NCBI RefSeq assembly: GCF_008923725.1 | Contig: NZ_WBPF01000005.1 | Coordinates: 666,293-730,292, forward strand | Reading direction: 5' to 3' | Source of the DNA: Bacillus sp. CH140a_4T | GTDB lineage: Bacteria; Bacillota; Bacilli; Bacillales; Bacillaceae_G | Length of the DNA: 64,000 nucleotides | In this document: positions 33,601 through 41,669 of the stretch, one piece after another | Layout of the letters: each line of letters starts with the position of its first letter | How positions within the stretch are numbered: the stretch's first letter is position 1 | Program-made: the position numbers and the translations under genes | Notes under the pieces: generated by a model | Database searches by the model: none | The model's input: the letters and a program-made list of their open reading frames with translations, nothing else | What the model was told of the DNA's origin: nothing

Positions 33601-33627
33601 AGGGATTGACCATAGTGATCAATCCCT
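33601..33627. terminator. Terminator near the endonuclease gene
   Basis: AGGGATTGA (33601-33609) pairs with TCAATCCCT (33619-33627), followed by TTTTAT on the plus strand and TTTAT on the minus strand. Confidence 0.6.
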
Positions 33628-33656
33628 TTTATCAAAGTAAAATACCTTTAAGTATT

Positions 33657-34484
33657 TTAGTTCCAAATTTTATTTACCCATTCCGGATGATCAATAAAAG
33701 GATTACGATTATGTTGATATTTCGTAAAAATCACTTCATTACGCTTTCGCTCTAAATCATCTACCGGGTCTTGTTCATTCCATTTTAGTAAAACGGATAG
33801 TTTGCCCATGTATGGATCTTTATTGTTATTCACCTTTTCATTTAATTCTAAGTCTATTTCGCCGTTGTCTCCTTCATAACGAACAGCCATGTAAAATAGC
33901 ATTCTAGCGATATCTCCTTTTACACTATCACGAGGTTCCCAAGAATCACTATCGTATTTACATTCTGTCGCTTCCGAATGATTCACACCACCATTATCAA
34001 AATCCAGATTTCCACGTGAACTATTTACAGATACATCCGTCGCTCTTAAATGATGCAAATCTGTTCCAGCTCCTGCAGTCGTTCCAAAATCACCGTGAGA
34101 TTTTGCCCAAACATGCTCTCGGTTCCAATTATCAACTCCTGAACCATTCGTAAGTTTCCCTTGCGAACGCCCAGTATATAAGAGTATCACATTGTTTTTA
34201 TTATTTGGATCTTCATCAGTATCTCTTAGTGCTTCCCAAACCGCACTGTATGATAACTTTGTATGATCATCAATAATATTATGAAGTTCCTTCTTTAATT
34301 CTAAACCCGTTTTTCCTATTGCATTATTATAATATGTATCGTCATAGCTTTTTACAGTAATCTCTTGTGGTGATGCAGAAGCTACTTCACCGTGTATGAT
34401 ATCTGTGAATGATAAAGATGCAGTACCTAAAATAAAAAATGAAGATAGTGTAACCATAGCAAGCTTTGTATTTCGAAACTTCAT
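33657..34484 (-). CDS. Secreted endonuclease I family nuclease
   Basis: A 275-residue exported nuclease of the endonuclease I/Bsn family. The signal peptide ends near residue 37. The betabetaalpha-metal motif is in NREHVWAKSHG (residues ~121-131), with DLHHLRATD and NSSRGNLDF after it. It cuts extracellular RNA/DNA. A perfect PlcR box lies about 250 nt upstream. Confidence 0.88.
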   Translation of the reverse strand: MKFRNTKLAMVTLSSFFILGTASLSFTDIIHGEVASASPQEITVKSYDDTYYNNAIGKTGLELKKELHNIIDDHTKLSYSAVWEALRDTDEDPNNKNNVILLYTGRSQGKLTNGSGVDNWNREHVWAKSHGDFGTTAGAGTDLHHLRATDVSVNSSRGNLDFDNGGVNHSEATECKYDSDSWEPRDSVKGDIARMLFYMAVRYEGDNGEIDLELNEKVNNNKDPYMGKLSVLLKWNEQDPVDDLERKRNEVIFTKYQHNRNPFIDHPEWVNKIWN

Positions 34485-34871
34485 ATACCCATTTCCCCTT
34501 TAAAATATAATTTGAAGCTATTAACTAAAAAGTGCTTTCTACCCCCAAAAAACTTTTAGAAAGCCATACCCATCCTTTTCTTTTTATTTAATACAAAACT
34601 CTATTGAGTCTGTATTATTTTCACACTTTTGGTTTATCTACTTCTCAAGGAATATCCTTCTCTAGTAAAGATTATTAAAATATTCTTTACAATTAAAAAG
34701 TAGTTTAATATTAACTTATTAATTTCAATTTTTTTATGCAATTATGCATATTTGATAAATCGTTCAAAAAACATTTTGAATAAAAATTAAGATGATAGTT
34801 TGACTTTTCCTTTTTCTATAATTGTCTTTATTTTTTTGTAAAACCCTTCTTCCTCTGAAGGATTAATACAA
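34485..34871. other. Upstream region of the endonuclease gene
   Basis: Long A/T-rich leader and promoter region with the PlcR box at 34735-34750. No other gene or strong structure seen. Confidence 0.5.
34735..34750. promoter_or_regulatory. PlcR box
   Basis: TATGCAATTATGCATA fits TATGNANNNNTNCATA exactly. The only gene reading away from it nearby is the secreted endonuclease (minus strand). The 250-nt distance to its start codon is long but within what PlcR promoters show. Confidence 0.75.
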
Positions 34872-34908
34872 AAATAGATTGGATACCATGTAAGGCACCA
34901 ATCTATTT
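34872..34908 (-). terminator. Terminator of the exported nucleosidase gene
   Basis: AAATAGATTGG (34872-34882) pairs with CCAATCTATTT (34898-34908); T-run on the minus strand. Confidence 0.75.
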
Positions 34909-34991
34909 TAATGAAAGGAACTTTGGTAATTCTGAGTTCACAACACATTGTGCAGTAATGATAACATTTTTATGTTGGGACAGAATTACTA

Positions 34992-35870
34992 CTATTTATT
35001 TGGCAACGTATCAATATACTTTTTAACTACTTCATATACATATTCTTGATTCGCCGCCGCTGTATTTGGATTGTATTTGCCGCCGTTTGTTTTATTGTTA
35101 GATAATACTCGAATCCCTAAAAATGGTACGTCATAAGCTTTTGCAATTTGCGCCGCTGCAGCACCTTCCATTTCTTCAACAGATGTACCGTATTTTGTAT
35201 GGAACCACTTAATTCTATCCACTTCATTATTCCAAAGATCTGCTGAACCTATAGTCCCTTCCACCACTTTACCTTTCGTATATTTATCTTTTACCGCATT
35301 AGCTGCTGCAAGTAAATCCTTATCTCCCTCGTAGTATCGGATTTTCTCAGCATTTGGATCTTCTCCTGCACTTCCTTCCGAAGCCAATAAGTCCATTGAA
35401 ATCCATTTTGTCGGTTCAATTCCTTGATTCTCATCCATATTTGTTGTTTTTAATGAACCTATGTTTGCTACTTGTTTTCCTAAAACAATATCAAATACGT
35501 TTAAATTTGGATCGTGTCCACCTGATGTTCCTTGGTTAATAATCGCCTTAGGCTTATATTTTTCAATAGCCACTGCTGTAGCGGCTGCTGTATTTTCCAT
35601 TCCTTTACCTGTTTTCGCTACGATTACAGGATAATTGTCGACAGTGCCTTTATAAAATACGAAAGTTCCAGACTTTTCTTCTTTCACATTTTTTAACCTT
35701 TTTGCAAACTTTTCAGCTTCTATCGGCATTGGTCCTTGAATTAAGATAGGTTTTTGATTACTTTTTGCCTCAACTTGTTTTGGACCCGCATTACATCCCG
35801 CAAGTATTGAGAATGACAATGCAACAGTAGTTACTAGGGCAGCACATTTTTTCAACGTATTCTTCTTCAT
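34992..35870 (-). CDS. Exported purine nucleosidase (MTA/SAH nucleosidase-like lipoprotein)
   Basis: A 292-residue lipoprotein (ILAGC lipobox, Cys ~26) with a PNP/MTAN-type nucleosidase domain: NQGTSGGHDP (phosphate/ribose loop), VEGTIGSADLW and VEEMEGAAAAQIA, the M-E-x-A-A motif that binds ribose. It would hydrolyse nucleosides outside the membrane to release purine base. ATG 35870 has AGGAG 7 nt upstream; the longer frame to 36014 reads through the riboswitch platform. Controlled by a guanine riboswitch. Confidence 0.85.
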   Translation of the reverse strand: MKKNTLKKCAALVTTVALSFSILAGCNAGPKQVEAKSNQKPILIQGPMPIEAEKFAKRLKNVKEEKSGTFVFYKGTVDNYPVIVAKTGKGMENTAAATAVAIEKYKPKAIINQGTSGGHDPNLNVFDIVLGKQVANIGSLKTTNMDENQGIEPTKWISMDLLASEGSAGEDPNAEKIRYYEGDKDLLAAANAVKDKYTKGKVVEGTIGSADLWNNEVDRIKWFHTKYGTSVEEMEGAAAAQIAKAYDVPFLGIRVLSNNKTNGGKYNPNTAAANQEYVYEVVKKYIDTLPNK

Positions 35871-35924
35871 AAATAATCTCCTCTTTCTCTTGTTGTTTTC
35901 TATACTCGATGCTTTTGGTCCAAA

Positions 35925-36120
35925 CAAAAAAGTTCTAGAAATTGTAGAAGAATCTCTACTTTCTAGAACTACGGTAGTCAAAGTTAATTGAGCAAAAGAT
36001 AAAACAAATGCCAAATTATAGATCGGTAGCGCTCATGAAATAGCACGGCCGAATACTTTAACCCGTAGTCCAGTTCTTTCATTGGGAACTAGGTAGAAAC
36101 GCTCGGACCATATTACCGAG
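35925..36120 (-). promoter_or_regulatory. Guanine riboswitch with terminator
   Basis: Minus strand. P1 CTCGTA/TACGGG, P2 CTCGG/CCGAG with loop TAATATGGT, J2/3 GTTTCTACC, P3 AGTTC/GAACT (aptamer 36062-36120). The base at the ligand-pairing position is C (GGACTACG), so guanine/hypoxanthine rather than adenine. Terminator: AGTTCTAGAA/TTCTAGAACT (35970-35931) then TTTTTT. An antiterminator can pair CTACGG (36068-36063) with CCGTAG (35974-35969). Guanine should turn the gene off. Confidence 0.93.
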
Positions 36121-36727
36121 TATATACGAGTGATGATGTGTAAAATTATTATATTGGTAATATATCAAACTTTTAGTGTGCACGCAATCTAAATGTGAAC
36201 ATTTTTATTGAAAAAAATTATAATGTTCGTTTTTATAAGTGAATTCGATAGTATTTTTCATTTCATAATGGATAATAACCAGAAAAAACTTACAATCCAA
36301 ATTTCGAATTAGATTGACCTACAACGACCGATCTTTTACCAATAATTAATCTTCCTCACTTTGAGCTATAAGTCTTATTCCACTCATATAGTGAGATAAA
36401 ATATGGATTTAAAGCCGACTTTCCTTAACAAAATCACCCGTTAGGAAGCATTCATCTAAAATAAAAAGAAGCTCCAAATTATATTATATTTAAGTCATAG
36501 ATATTAAACTTAATAAAATCAAAGGCAGGAACATATTTGATATGTTCCTGCCTTTTTATTGTCAGGTACCGATACATAGCCATCTAGCTAAGATTTTGAA
36601 GTGCTGCAAATTCAAAAATTTTATCTCATCACAGTTTTCTATAAGAATCCAGTGAACAGCCTATTTACATCATTTTCGAAAGCCGAAGTTAAAAACCCTT
36701 AGTTTCTTGCTCATTTAATGCACTACA
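36121..36727. other. 600-bp gap with an orphan terminator
   Basis: No ORF with a ribosome site. The left end should hold the riboswitch promoter (minus). A strong terminator at 36521-36557 has no gene in front of it. Confidence 0.45.
36521..36557 (+). terminator. Orphan Rho-independent terminator
   Basis: 15-bp perfect stem (36521-36535 with 36541-36555), 5-nt loop, then TTTTATT. No coding gene reads into it on the plus strand; it might end a small RNA starting after about 36200. Confidence 0.7.
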
Positions 36728-37579
36728 TTAATCTAGAAATTCAAGTAATTTCAATCTTTCAATTATCATTGACTTATACTTGATAGCTTCATATTGTGAA
36801 TTATCAATTTTTGTCTTTTTTATATTTAACATATCAAATATTTCTCTTTCAATATCTCTTCTTGCTTCTAAAACTTTAATTGTTCCGTCTAAACCGTGAT
36901 AGTCTTTCATTTTCCCATACCCTTGATTTGTATAATACTCAATAAATCCAGCAGACCATTCTTTTGCTCTTTCATTAAATACCTTTCTGAATGAGAATTC
37001 TAAATCATCTTGTTCTATATAAATCAATACTGGATTTAATTTCTCTATGATTTTCGCTAATGCATTAATATAACTTTTAACTTTCTCTTTTTCTTCACCA
37101 TATTTAACCATTCCGATTGTTAATGGATTTTGTATGAAGCAACATTCAAAAATATAAATTTTATTTTCGTTGTTGGCTATTTCAACAAAATCTCTCCATT
37201 TTTCAGTTATTAATTCAATATTTTTCTCTAGCGGTAATTCATATATATCATTTTTAAAAATGGTATTTAATAAACTTTCAGGAAAATTAGAGCTGGATTC
37301 ATTTTTAATTTTTTTATATGGCAATAAATAATTGTTTCCTCGCTTCGTGACTCTATCACTAATTACTTCCCTAAAATCACCACTATTCACTAACAAACTT
37401 TCGAATTCACTTTTATCAAAACAAGATACCCCATCATAATCAGCAGGGTGGTCTGGATTTCCTTCCAGAAATAACTGAACGTCAATATTTTTTTCAATTA
37501 GAATATCGTAAAGCAAGTTTGCAGTGGTGGATTTCCCAAAACCAGGAAGCCCTTCTACTATGATTAATTTTGTATTCAA
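36728..37579 (-). CDS. P-loop nucleotide kinase-like protein
   Basis: A 283-residue P-loop protein: Walker A GLPGFGKST (residues 10-18), a long helical middle, and IYIFECCFIQNP, which resembles the Walker B/DR region of small-molecule or thymidylate-like kinases. ALVIYIEQDDLE-type ending precedes a helical C-terminus. The substrate is unknown. The start is TTG 37579 with AAAGGTG about 10 nt upstream. Such orphan kinases in Bacillus include antibiotic-modifying types, but nothing here shows that. Confidence 0.65.
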   Translation of the reverse strand: MNTKLIIVEGLPGFGKSTTANLLYDILIEKNIDVQLFLEGNPDHPADYDGVSCFDKSEFESLLVNSGDFREVISDRVTKRGNNYLLPYKKIKNESSSNFPESLLNTIFKNDIYELPLEKNIELITEKWRDFVEIANNENKIYIFECCFIQNPLTIGMVKYGEEKEKVKSYINALAKIIEKLNPVLIYIEQDDLEFSFRKVFNERAKEWSAGFIEYYTNQGYGKMKDYHGLDGTIKVLEARRDIEREIFDMLNIKKTKIDNSQYEAIKYKSMIIERLKLLEFLD

Positions 37580-37673
37580 AAAAATCTACACCTTTCTAAG
37601 ACAAAACGGACTAATTATCCTATAAATCTTTATCTAAATTCACTAAAACTAGAACTTCTTTTCCTATGTATCA

Positions 37674-38150
37674 TTATTTCGTTATCTCACCAAACTGCGC
37701 TCTCGTCACTTCCGCTAAGTCATTAACTTTCAGCTCAATTTGTATACCAATCTTCCCGCCGCTTACGATGATCGTTTCAAGCGATTGCGCACTCTCATCA
37801 ATGCATGTTGAAAATAACTTCTTCATCCCTACTGGTGAACAACCACCGCGAATGTATCCTGACACTTTCGTAATATCTTTAACAGGAATCATTTCAATCT
37901 TCTTTTCACTGACCGCTTTTGCGGCAGCTTTTAAATTTAGTTCCTCATCTACCGGAATAATAAACACATGATAATTTTTACTATTCCCTTGAGCGATTAA
38001 CGTTTTATATACTTCTCTCACTTCTCGTCCAATTTTCTCGGCTACTGATACGCCATCAATTTTTCCATCGTCCGGATCATATGACATCATCGAATATTCG
38101 ATCTTTTCTTTATCTAATATTCGCATCGCATTTGTTTTATCTTTTTTCAT
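37674..38150 (-). CDS. ybaK: Cys-tRNA(Pro) deacylase YbaK
   Basis: A 158-residue YbaK/EbsC-family trans-editing protein that hydrolyses Cys-tRNA(Pro) made by mistake by prolyl-tRNA synthetase. The family core is clear: VYKTLIAQGNSKNYHVFIIPV, LNLKAAAKAV (catalytic-type Lys) and SGYIRGGCSPVGMKKLF. AAGGAGAAAA precedes the ATG. Divergent from the His leader and hisS. Confidence 0.88.
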   Translation of the reverse strand: MKKDKTNAMRILDKEKIEYSMMSYDPDDGKIDGVSVAEKIGREVREVYKTLIAQGNSKNYHVFIIPVDEELNLKAAAKAVSEKKIEMIPVKDITKVSGYIRGGCSPVGMKKLFSTCIDESAQSLETIIVSGGKIGIQIELKVNDLAEVTRAQFGEITK

Positions 38151-38250
38151 GGTTTTCTCCTTAAAAGGTTATTTCATATTATTAAGTTTTATTATACACC
38201 TTTTTCCATTTCTCCTACATAACTTCACGTATATTTCAAAACTAAAAATA

Positions 38251-38279
38251 TTGATAATTCGAAAATCATCTGATATAAT
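38251..38279 (+). promoter_or_regulatory. Promoter of the His leader-hisS unit
   Basis: TTGATA (38251-38256), 17-bp spacer, TATAAT (38274-38279) with an extended TG (TGATATAAT). Transcription should begin about 25 nt before the leader peptide. Confidence 0.75.
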
Positions 38280-38311
38280 TTGGAAAAACTTATGTTAAGG
38301 AGAGATTCGTA

Positions 38312-38356
38312 ATGCAAAATGTTAATACTTCTTTCCAACTTCATCATCATACGTAA
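38312..38356 (+). CDS. His leader peptide
   Basis: A 14-residue peptide, MQNVNTSFQLHHHT, with three consecutive His codons (CAT CAT CAT) just before the end. AAGGAGAG lies 10 nt upstream. Its stop codon is 12 nt before the first attenuator segment, the spacing needed for a stalled ribosome to choose between RNA folds. Confidence 0.85.
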   Translation: MQNVNTSFQLHHHT

Positions 38357-38367
38357 CGCCGTGTATC

Positions 38368-38466
38368 CGAAGAAAATTTTTCTTCGTGGGTACAGGGCTT
38401 TTCCTGTTGACCCACGAAGCGTTCATAAAGCTATGTGGGTATTTTTATACCTGCATAGCTTTTTTT
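38368..38466 (+). promoter_or_regulatory. Histidine attenuator
   Basis: Segment 1 CGAAG (38368-38372) pairs with segment 2 CTTCG (38382-38386). Segment 2 extended (CTTCGTGGGT, 38382-38391) pairs with segment 3 ACCCACGAAG (38410-38419). Segment 3 (ACCCAC) can instead pair with GTGGGT (38435-38440), which is in the 5' arm of the terminator 38428-38461 with its T-run. Stalling on His codons leaves 1 free, so 1:2 forms, 3 blocks the terminator and hisS is read. Confidence 0.82.
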
Positions 38467-38488
38467 AATTTAAAAAGGAGTGATTATA

Positions 38489-39766
38489 ATGGAAATGAAA
38501 AATGTAAAAGGAACGAAAGACTATTTACCAGAGGAACAAGTGTTACGAAATATAATTAAAAGAGCTTGTGAAGATACGTTTGAACGATACGGATGTAAAC
38601 CGTTAGAAACACCAACGTTAAATATGTATGAGCTTATGTCTTACAAGTACGGTGGTGGTGATGAAATATTAAAAGAAATATATACGCTTCAAGATCAAGG
38701 AAAACGCGACCTTGCCTTACGCTACGATTTAACAATTCCATTCGCAAAAGTCGTGGCAATGAATCCGAACATCCGCCTCCCTTTTAAACGTTATGAAATT
38801 GGAAAAGTATTTCGAGATGGTCCAATTAAACAAGGAAGATTTCGTGAGTTCATTCAATGTGACGTTGACATAGTCGGTGTAGAATCAGTCATGGCAGAAG
38901 CGGAACTTATGAGTATGGCGTTTGAACTGTTCCGAACGTTAAACTTAGAAGTAACGATCCAATATAATAACCGAAAATTATTAAACGGTATTCTCGAGTC
39001 CATTAACATCCCTACTGAACTAACGAGTGACGTCATTTTATCATTAGACAAAATCGAAAAGATTGGGATTGATGGTGTACGAAAAGATGTATTAGAGCGC
39101 GGAATTTCTGAAGAAATGGCTGATACGATATGTAATACCGTCTTATCTTGTCTAAAGCTTTCAATTGCTGACTTTATAGATGTGTTCAATACTCCCCTCG
39201 TTGCCGAAGGAGTAAACGAATTACAACAATTACAGCAATATTTAATCGCTCTCGGAATAAATGAAAATGCTATATTCAATCCATTTTTAGCGCGAGGACT
39301 TACAATGTATACAGGTACCGTATATGAAATCTTCCTAAAAGATGGATCGATTACATCCAGCATTGGTAGCGGCGGTCGATACGATAACATTATTGGGGCA
39401 TTCCGTGGTGATAATATGAGCTATCCAACAGTCGGTATTTCATTCGGTTTAGACGTTATTTATACAGCACTCTCACAGAAAGAAACGATATCATCTACAG
39501 CGGATGTATTTATCATCCCACTCGGGACAGAGTTACAATGTTTACAAATTGCCCAGCAATTACGTGCTACCACTTCCTTAAAAGTCGAACTCGAACTAGC
39601 AGAACGCAAATTAAAACGTGCCCTTAATTACGCAAATAAAGAGAATATCCCTTATGTGCTTATTATTGGGGAAGAAGAACTTAGTACAGAAACCGTTATG
39701 CTGCGGAATATGAAGGAAGGTAGTGAGGTGAAGGTTCCCCTTTCTTCTTTAAGTAGTTATTTATAA
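38489..39766 (+). CDS. hisS: Histidyl-tRNA synthetase, second copy
   Basis: A 425-residue class II synthetase that charges tRNA-His. Motif 1 is near residues 45-80, motif 2 FKRYEIGKVFRDGPIKQGR-FREF (with the Arg that binds ATP), the HisA box LTMYTGTVYEIF, motif 3 VGISFGLDVI, then a C-terminal anticodon-binding domain. All catalytic parts are present, so it is an active HisRS rather than HisZ. ATG 38489 has AAGGAG 8 nt upstream. It is under the His attenuator and is probably an extra copy induced by histidine starvation. Confidence 0.9.
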   Translation: MEMKNVKGTKDYLPEEQVLRNIIKRACEDTFERYGCKPLETPTLNMYELMSYKYGGGDEILKEIYTLQDQGKRDLALRYDLTIPFAKVVAMNPNIRLPFKRYEIGKVFRDGPIKQGRFREFIQCDVDIVGVESVMAEAELMSMAFELFRTLNLEVTIQYNNRKLLNGILESINIPTELTSDVILSLDKIEKIGIDGVRKDVLERGISEEMADTICNTVLSCLKLSIADFIDVFNTPLVAEGVNELQQLQQYLIALGINENAIFNPFLARGLTMYTGTVYEIFLKDGSITSSIGSGGRYDNIIGAFRGDNMSYPTVGISFGLDVIYTALSQKETISSTADVFIIPLGTELQCLQIAQQLRATTSLKVELELAERKLKRALNYANKENIPYVLIIGEEELSTETVMLRNMKEGSEVKVPLSSLSSYL

Positions 39767-39771
39767 TACGA

Positions 39772-39795
39772 ATCACCCTCGTTTGGGTGGTTTTC
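39772..39795 (+). terminator. Terminator of hisS
   Basis: ATCACCC with GGGTGGT around TCGTTT, then TTTTC, 6 nt after the stop. Confidence 0.75.
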
Positions 39796-39927
39796 TATTT
39801 TATAGATAACGAAACAATTAGTTAACATAAAATAATTATATTCTACTAAAAAACACAAACATTTAATATCCAATTACCTATTATTTTTGGTAATATATAG
39901 ATATGAATTGTTTTAGGAGGATTTACT

Positions 39928-40239
39928 TTGAAAACCTACATACAAGCACTAAAGTGGACTACAGGAATCTATCATCTTTTATTACTTCCTTGCTATTATA
40001 TATTTCCAAGTCTTGTTAACCTAGATGAGATACCTTTACTACTATTGATTGCTTTACATATCACTACTATTTTATTAGCTAAAAAAGCAGGCATGAATAC
40101 GTACGCTCATTATATAGGTATTATCGTTACTCTAGTTGCCTTCTTTCCTTATATAGACATCGTTCTACATATTATAGCAGCCATTTTCCTTTTATTAGAT
40201 GCTGCTTCCACAAATAAAAAAGAAGTGTATGATTCATAG
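39928..40239 (+). CDS. Small membrane protein, unknown
   Basis: A 103-residue protein with three or four membrane helices (about 10-28, 36-50, 58-75, 78-95) and a charged tail. TTG 39928 has TTTTAGGAGG 7 nt upstream. No family recognised. Confidence 0.6.
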   Translation: MKTYIQALKWTTGIYHLLLLPCYYIFPSLVNLDEIPLLLLIALHITTILLAKKAGMNTYAHYIGIIVTLVAFFPYIDIVLHIIAAIFLLLDAASTNKKEVYDS

Positions 40240-40500
40240 CTGGATAATATAAAACTTTAATCAGTAAAGTTTTGAATTAGGTTAGCAAATCACAAAATCA
40301 TCTCAAAAACTAAGCTTATTATTAACACCCAAAAAGGATTTACTTTTTAAGTAAATCCTTTTTTAAATTACTTTCCTTACTCCAGACTAATAAAAGAATA
40401 TTCTGTTTTATTTTTATAAAATTCTAAATATTTACAATATAAGTTAATTATCATACATTTTAGTTAGGTAAAAAAAACTTAGTTTAAAGGAGATGAATTC
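40240..40500. other. Intergenic region
   Basis: Holds a strong terminator (40331-40364) and the promoter region of the secreted protein gene. Nothing else seen. Confidence 0.5.
40331..40364 (+). terminator. Rho-independent terminator
   Basis: 14-bp stem AAAAAGGATTTACT/AGTAAATCCTTTTT with a T-run, 90 nt after the membrane protein gene. Confidence 0.75.
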
Positions 40501-41100
40501 ATGCTTAAAAAATTGATAGTAGGTGCAGTGGTCGCCATTTCATCATTAACTGTGGGATTGGGATCAGTATCAGCTAGTACCAAAAAGGATTATTTGATTA
40601 CCTCTTTTGAATATGTAACTGTAGATGAAAAGACAGTAGATGCGTTTAACAAGTTTGGTGCTCCATCAAAGGAAGACGTAAAAATAACATTAGTTCTACC
40701 GAAACAAAATCAAAATGGAAACTGGTTATCTTATGGATTTTCGAGCAAAGAAAGTTTAGAGTCTTTTATTGAAAAAGATAAACAACGGTGGAATCATACA
40801 ATCACTCCCCTTGGTGTTGGTGGGAGCGGACCTAATAGTACAGACTTCTATGAACATGCAAATAAGGGTGGCGAGTATTTTTCTCTTAGTAGCGGTTTTA
40901 AAAATTTGCCTCCTAATTGGCAAAATAGAATTTCTTCTGTAAGTACAGCATCCCCTACTGCTAGCTATTCGACAACGCTATGGGATCGTACTTCAACTGA
41001 AGGATATGGTAAAGGTATCATCTTCAAACACTCTGATTGGTATGGTAAAACTGTAAACTTGAATGACTTTGCAATTTCAGCAGTTGAAGTTAAAAAGTAA
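40501..41100 (+). CDS. Secreted protein with betagamma-crystallin-like domain
   Basis: A 199-residue exported protein (signal peptide 1-26, VSASTKK cleavage). The C-terminal ~85 residues hold two Greek-key-like motifs: FYEHANKGGEYFSLSSGF then NRISSV, and LWDRTSTEGYGKGIIF then WYGKTVNLND. The aromatic-x5-G and (N/D)xxS patterns match betagamma-crystallins, many of which bind calcium. The first half is unknown. AAAGGAG precedes the ATG; own terminator. Confidence 0.7.
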   Translation: MLKKLIVGAVVAISSLTVGLGSVSASTKKDYLITSFEYVTVDEKTVDAFNKFGAPSKEDVKITLVLPKQNQNGNWLSYGFSSKESLESFIEKDKQRWNHTITPLGVGGSGPNSTDFYEHANKGGEYFSLSSGFKNLPPNWQNRISSVSTASPTASYSTTLWDRTSTEGYGKGIIFKHSDWYGKTVNLNDFAISAVEVKK

Positions 41101-41109
41101 AAAATATAG

Positions 41110-41150
41110 AAATAAAAGGTGTCTTCACATATGGAAAACACCTTTTATTT
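41110..41150. terminator. Bidirectional terminator
   Basis: 13-bp stem AAATAAAAGGTGT/ACACCTTTTATTT; serves the crystallin-like gene and the convergent hxlR gene. Confidence 0.8.
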
Positions 41151-41159
41151 CTACAACTC

Positions 41160-41543
41160 TTAACTATTATTTTTTGTATTTCTACTCTCCAAAACTTTCT
41201 CCATATTATGAGTTGCCCATTCCATCATTAATAAAATCATTGGACGTAGTGATTCACCAAGCTCAGTTAACGAATATTCTACTTTCGGAGGAACTTCACG
41301 GTATACTTCACGATGTATGATGCCGTCTGCTTCAAGTTCTCTCAGCTGCAGTGTTAACATTCGTTGTGTGATATTAGGTTTTAATCTTTTTAATTCATTA
41401 AACCTCTTTGTACCATCTAATAAATGATACAAAATAACCCCTTTCCATTTCCCACCAATAACCTCAACCATTGCTTCAACTGGACAAGAATATTTATTTA
41501 GAAATGGGTAATTTATATTATTTTCATTCGAACAATCCATCAT
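41160..41543 (-). CDS. HxlR family transcriptional regulator
   Basis: A 127-residue winged-helix regulator: [20 protein letters not shown] (the HxlR start with its Cys), [21 protein letters not shown] recognition helix, and [14 protein letters not shown] wing. Cys20-type residues in this family often sense electrophiles. It is divergent from a nitroreductase gene and probably controls it through the palindrome between them. Confidence 0.88.
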   Translation of the reverse strand: MMDCSNENNINYPFLNKYSCPVEAMVEVIGGKWKGVILYHLLDGTKRFNELKRLKPNITQRMLTLQLRELEADGIIHREVYREVPPKVEYSLTELGESLRPMILLMMEWATHNMEKVLESRNTKNNS

Positions 41544-41561
41544 AAATCCCTTCCCTTACCA

Positions 41562-41583
41562 ATAGTATCTTTTTTGATACTAT
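41562..41583. promoter_or_regulatory. Probable HxlR operator
   Basis: ATAGTATC (41562-41569) and GATACTAT (41576-41583), a perfect 8-bp inverted repeat with a 6-bp T spacer, in the hxlR/nitroreductase divergent region. Confidence 0.6.
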
Positions 41584-41669
41584 AACACATAAATGTGCGT
41601 ACTTGTATCTATGTTACTTTAAAAATATAATTTACTTACAAAAATAAATTAATGAAAAGAGGTACTTTT

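Noticed and set aside
35871-36014. 48-residue N-terminal extension of the exported nucleosidase
   Set aside because: It covers the riboswitch terminator, and the lipoprotein signal begins at the ATG at 35870 behind a good ribosome site.
38357-38466. T-box leader before hisS
   Set aside because: No T-box GGTGGNACCGCG-type sequence; a His-rich leader peptide with pairing segments explains the region.
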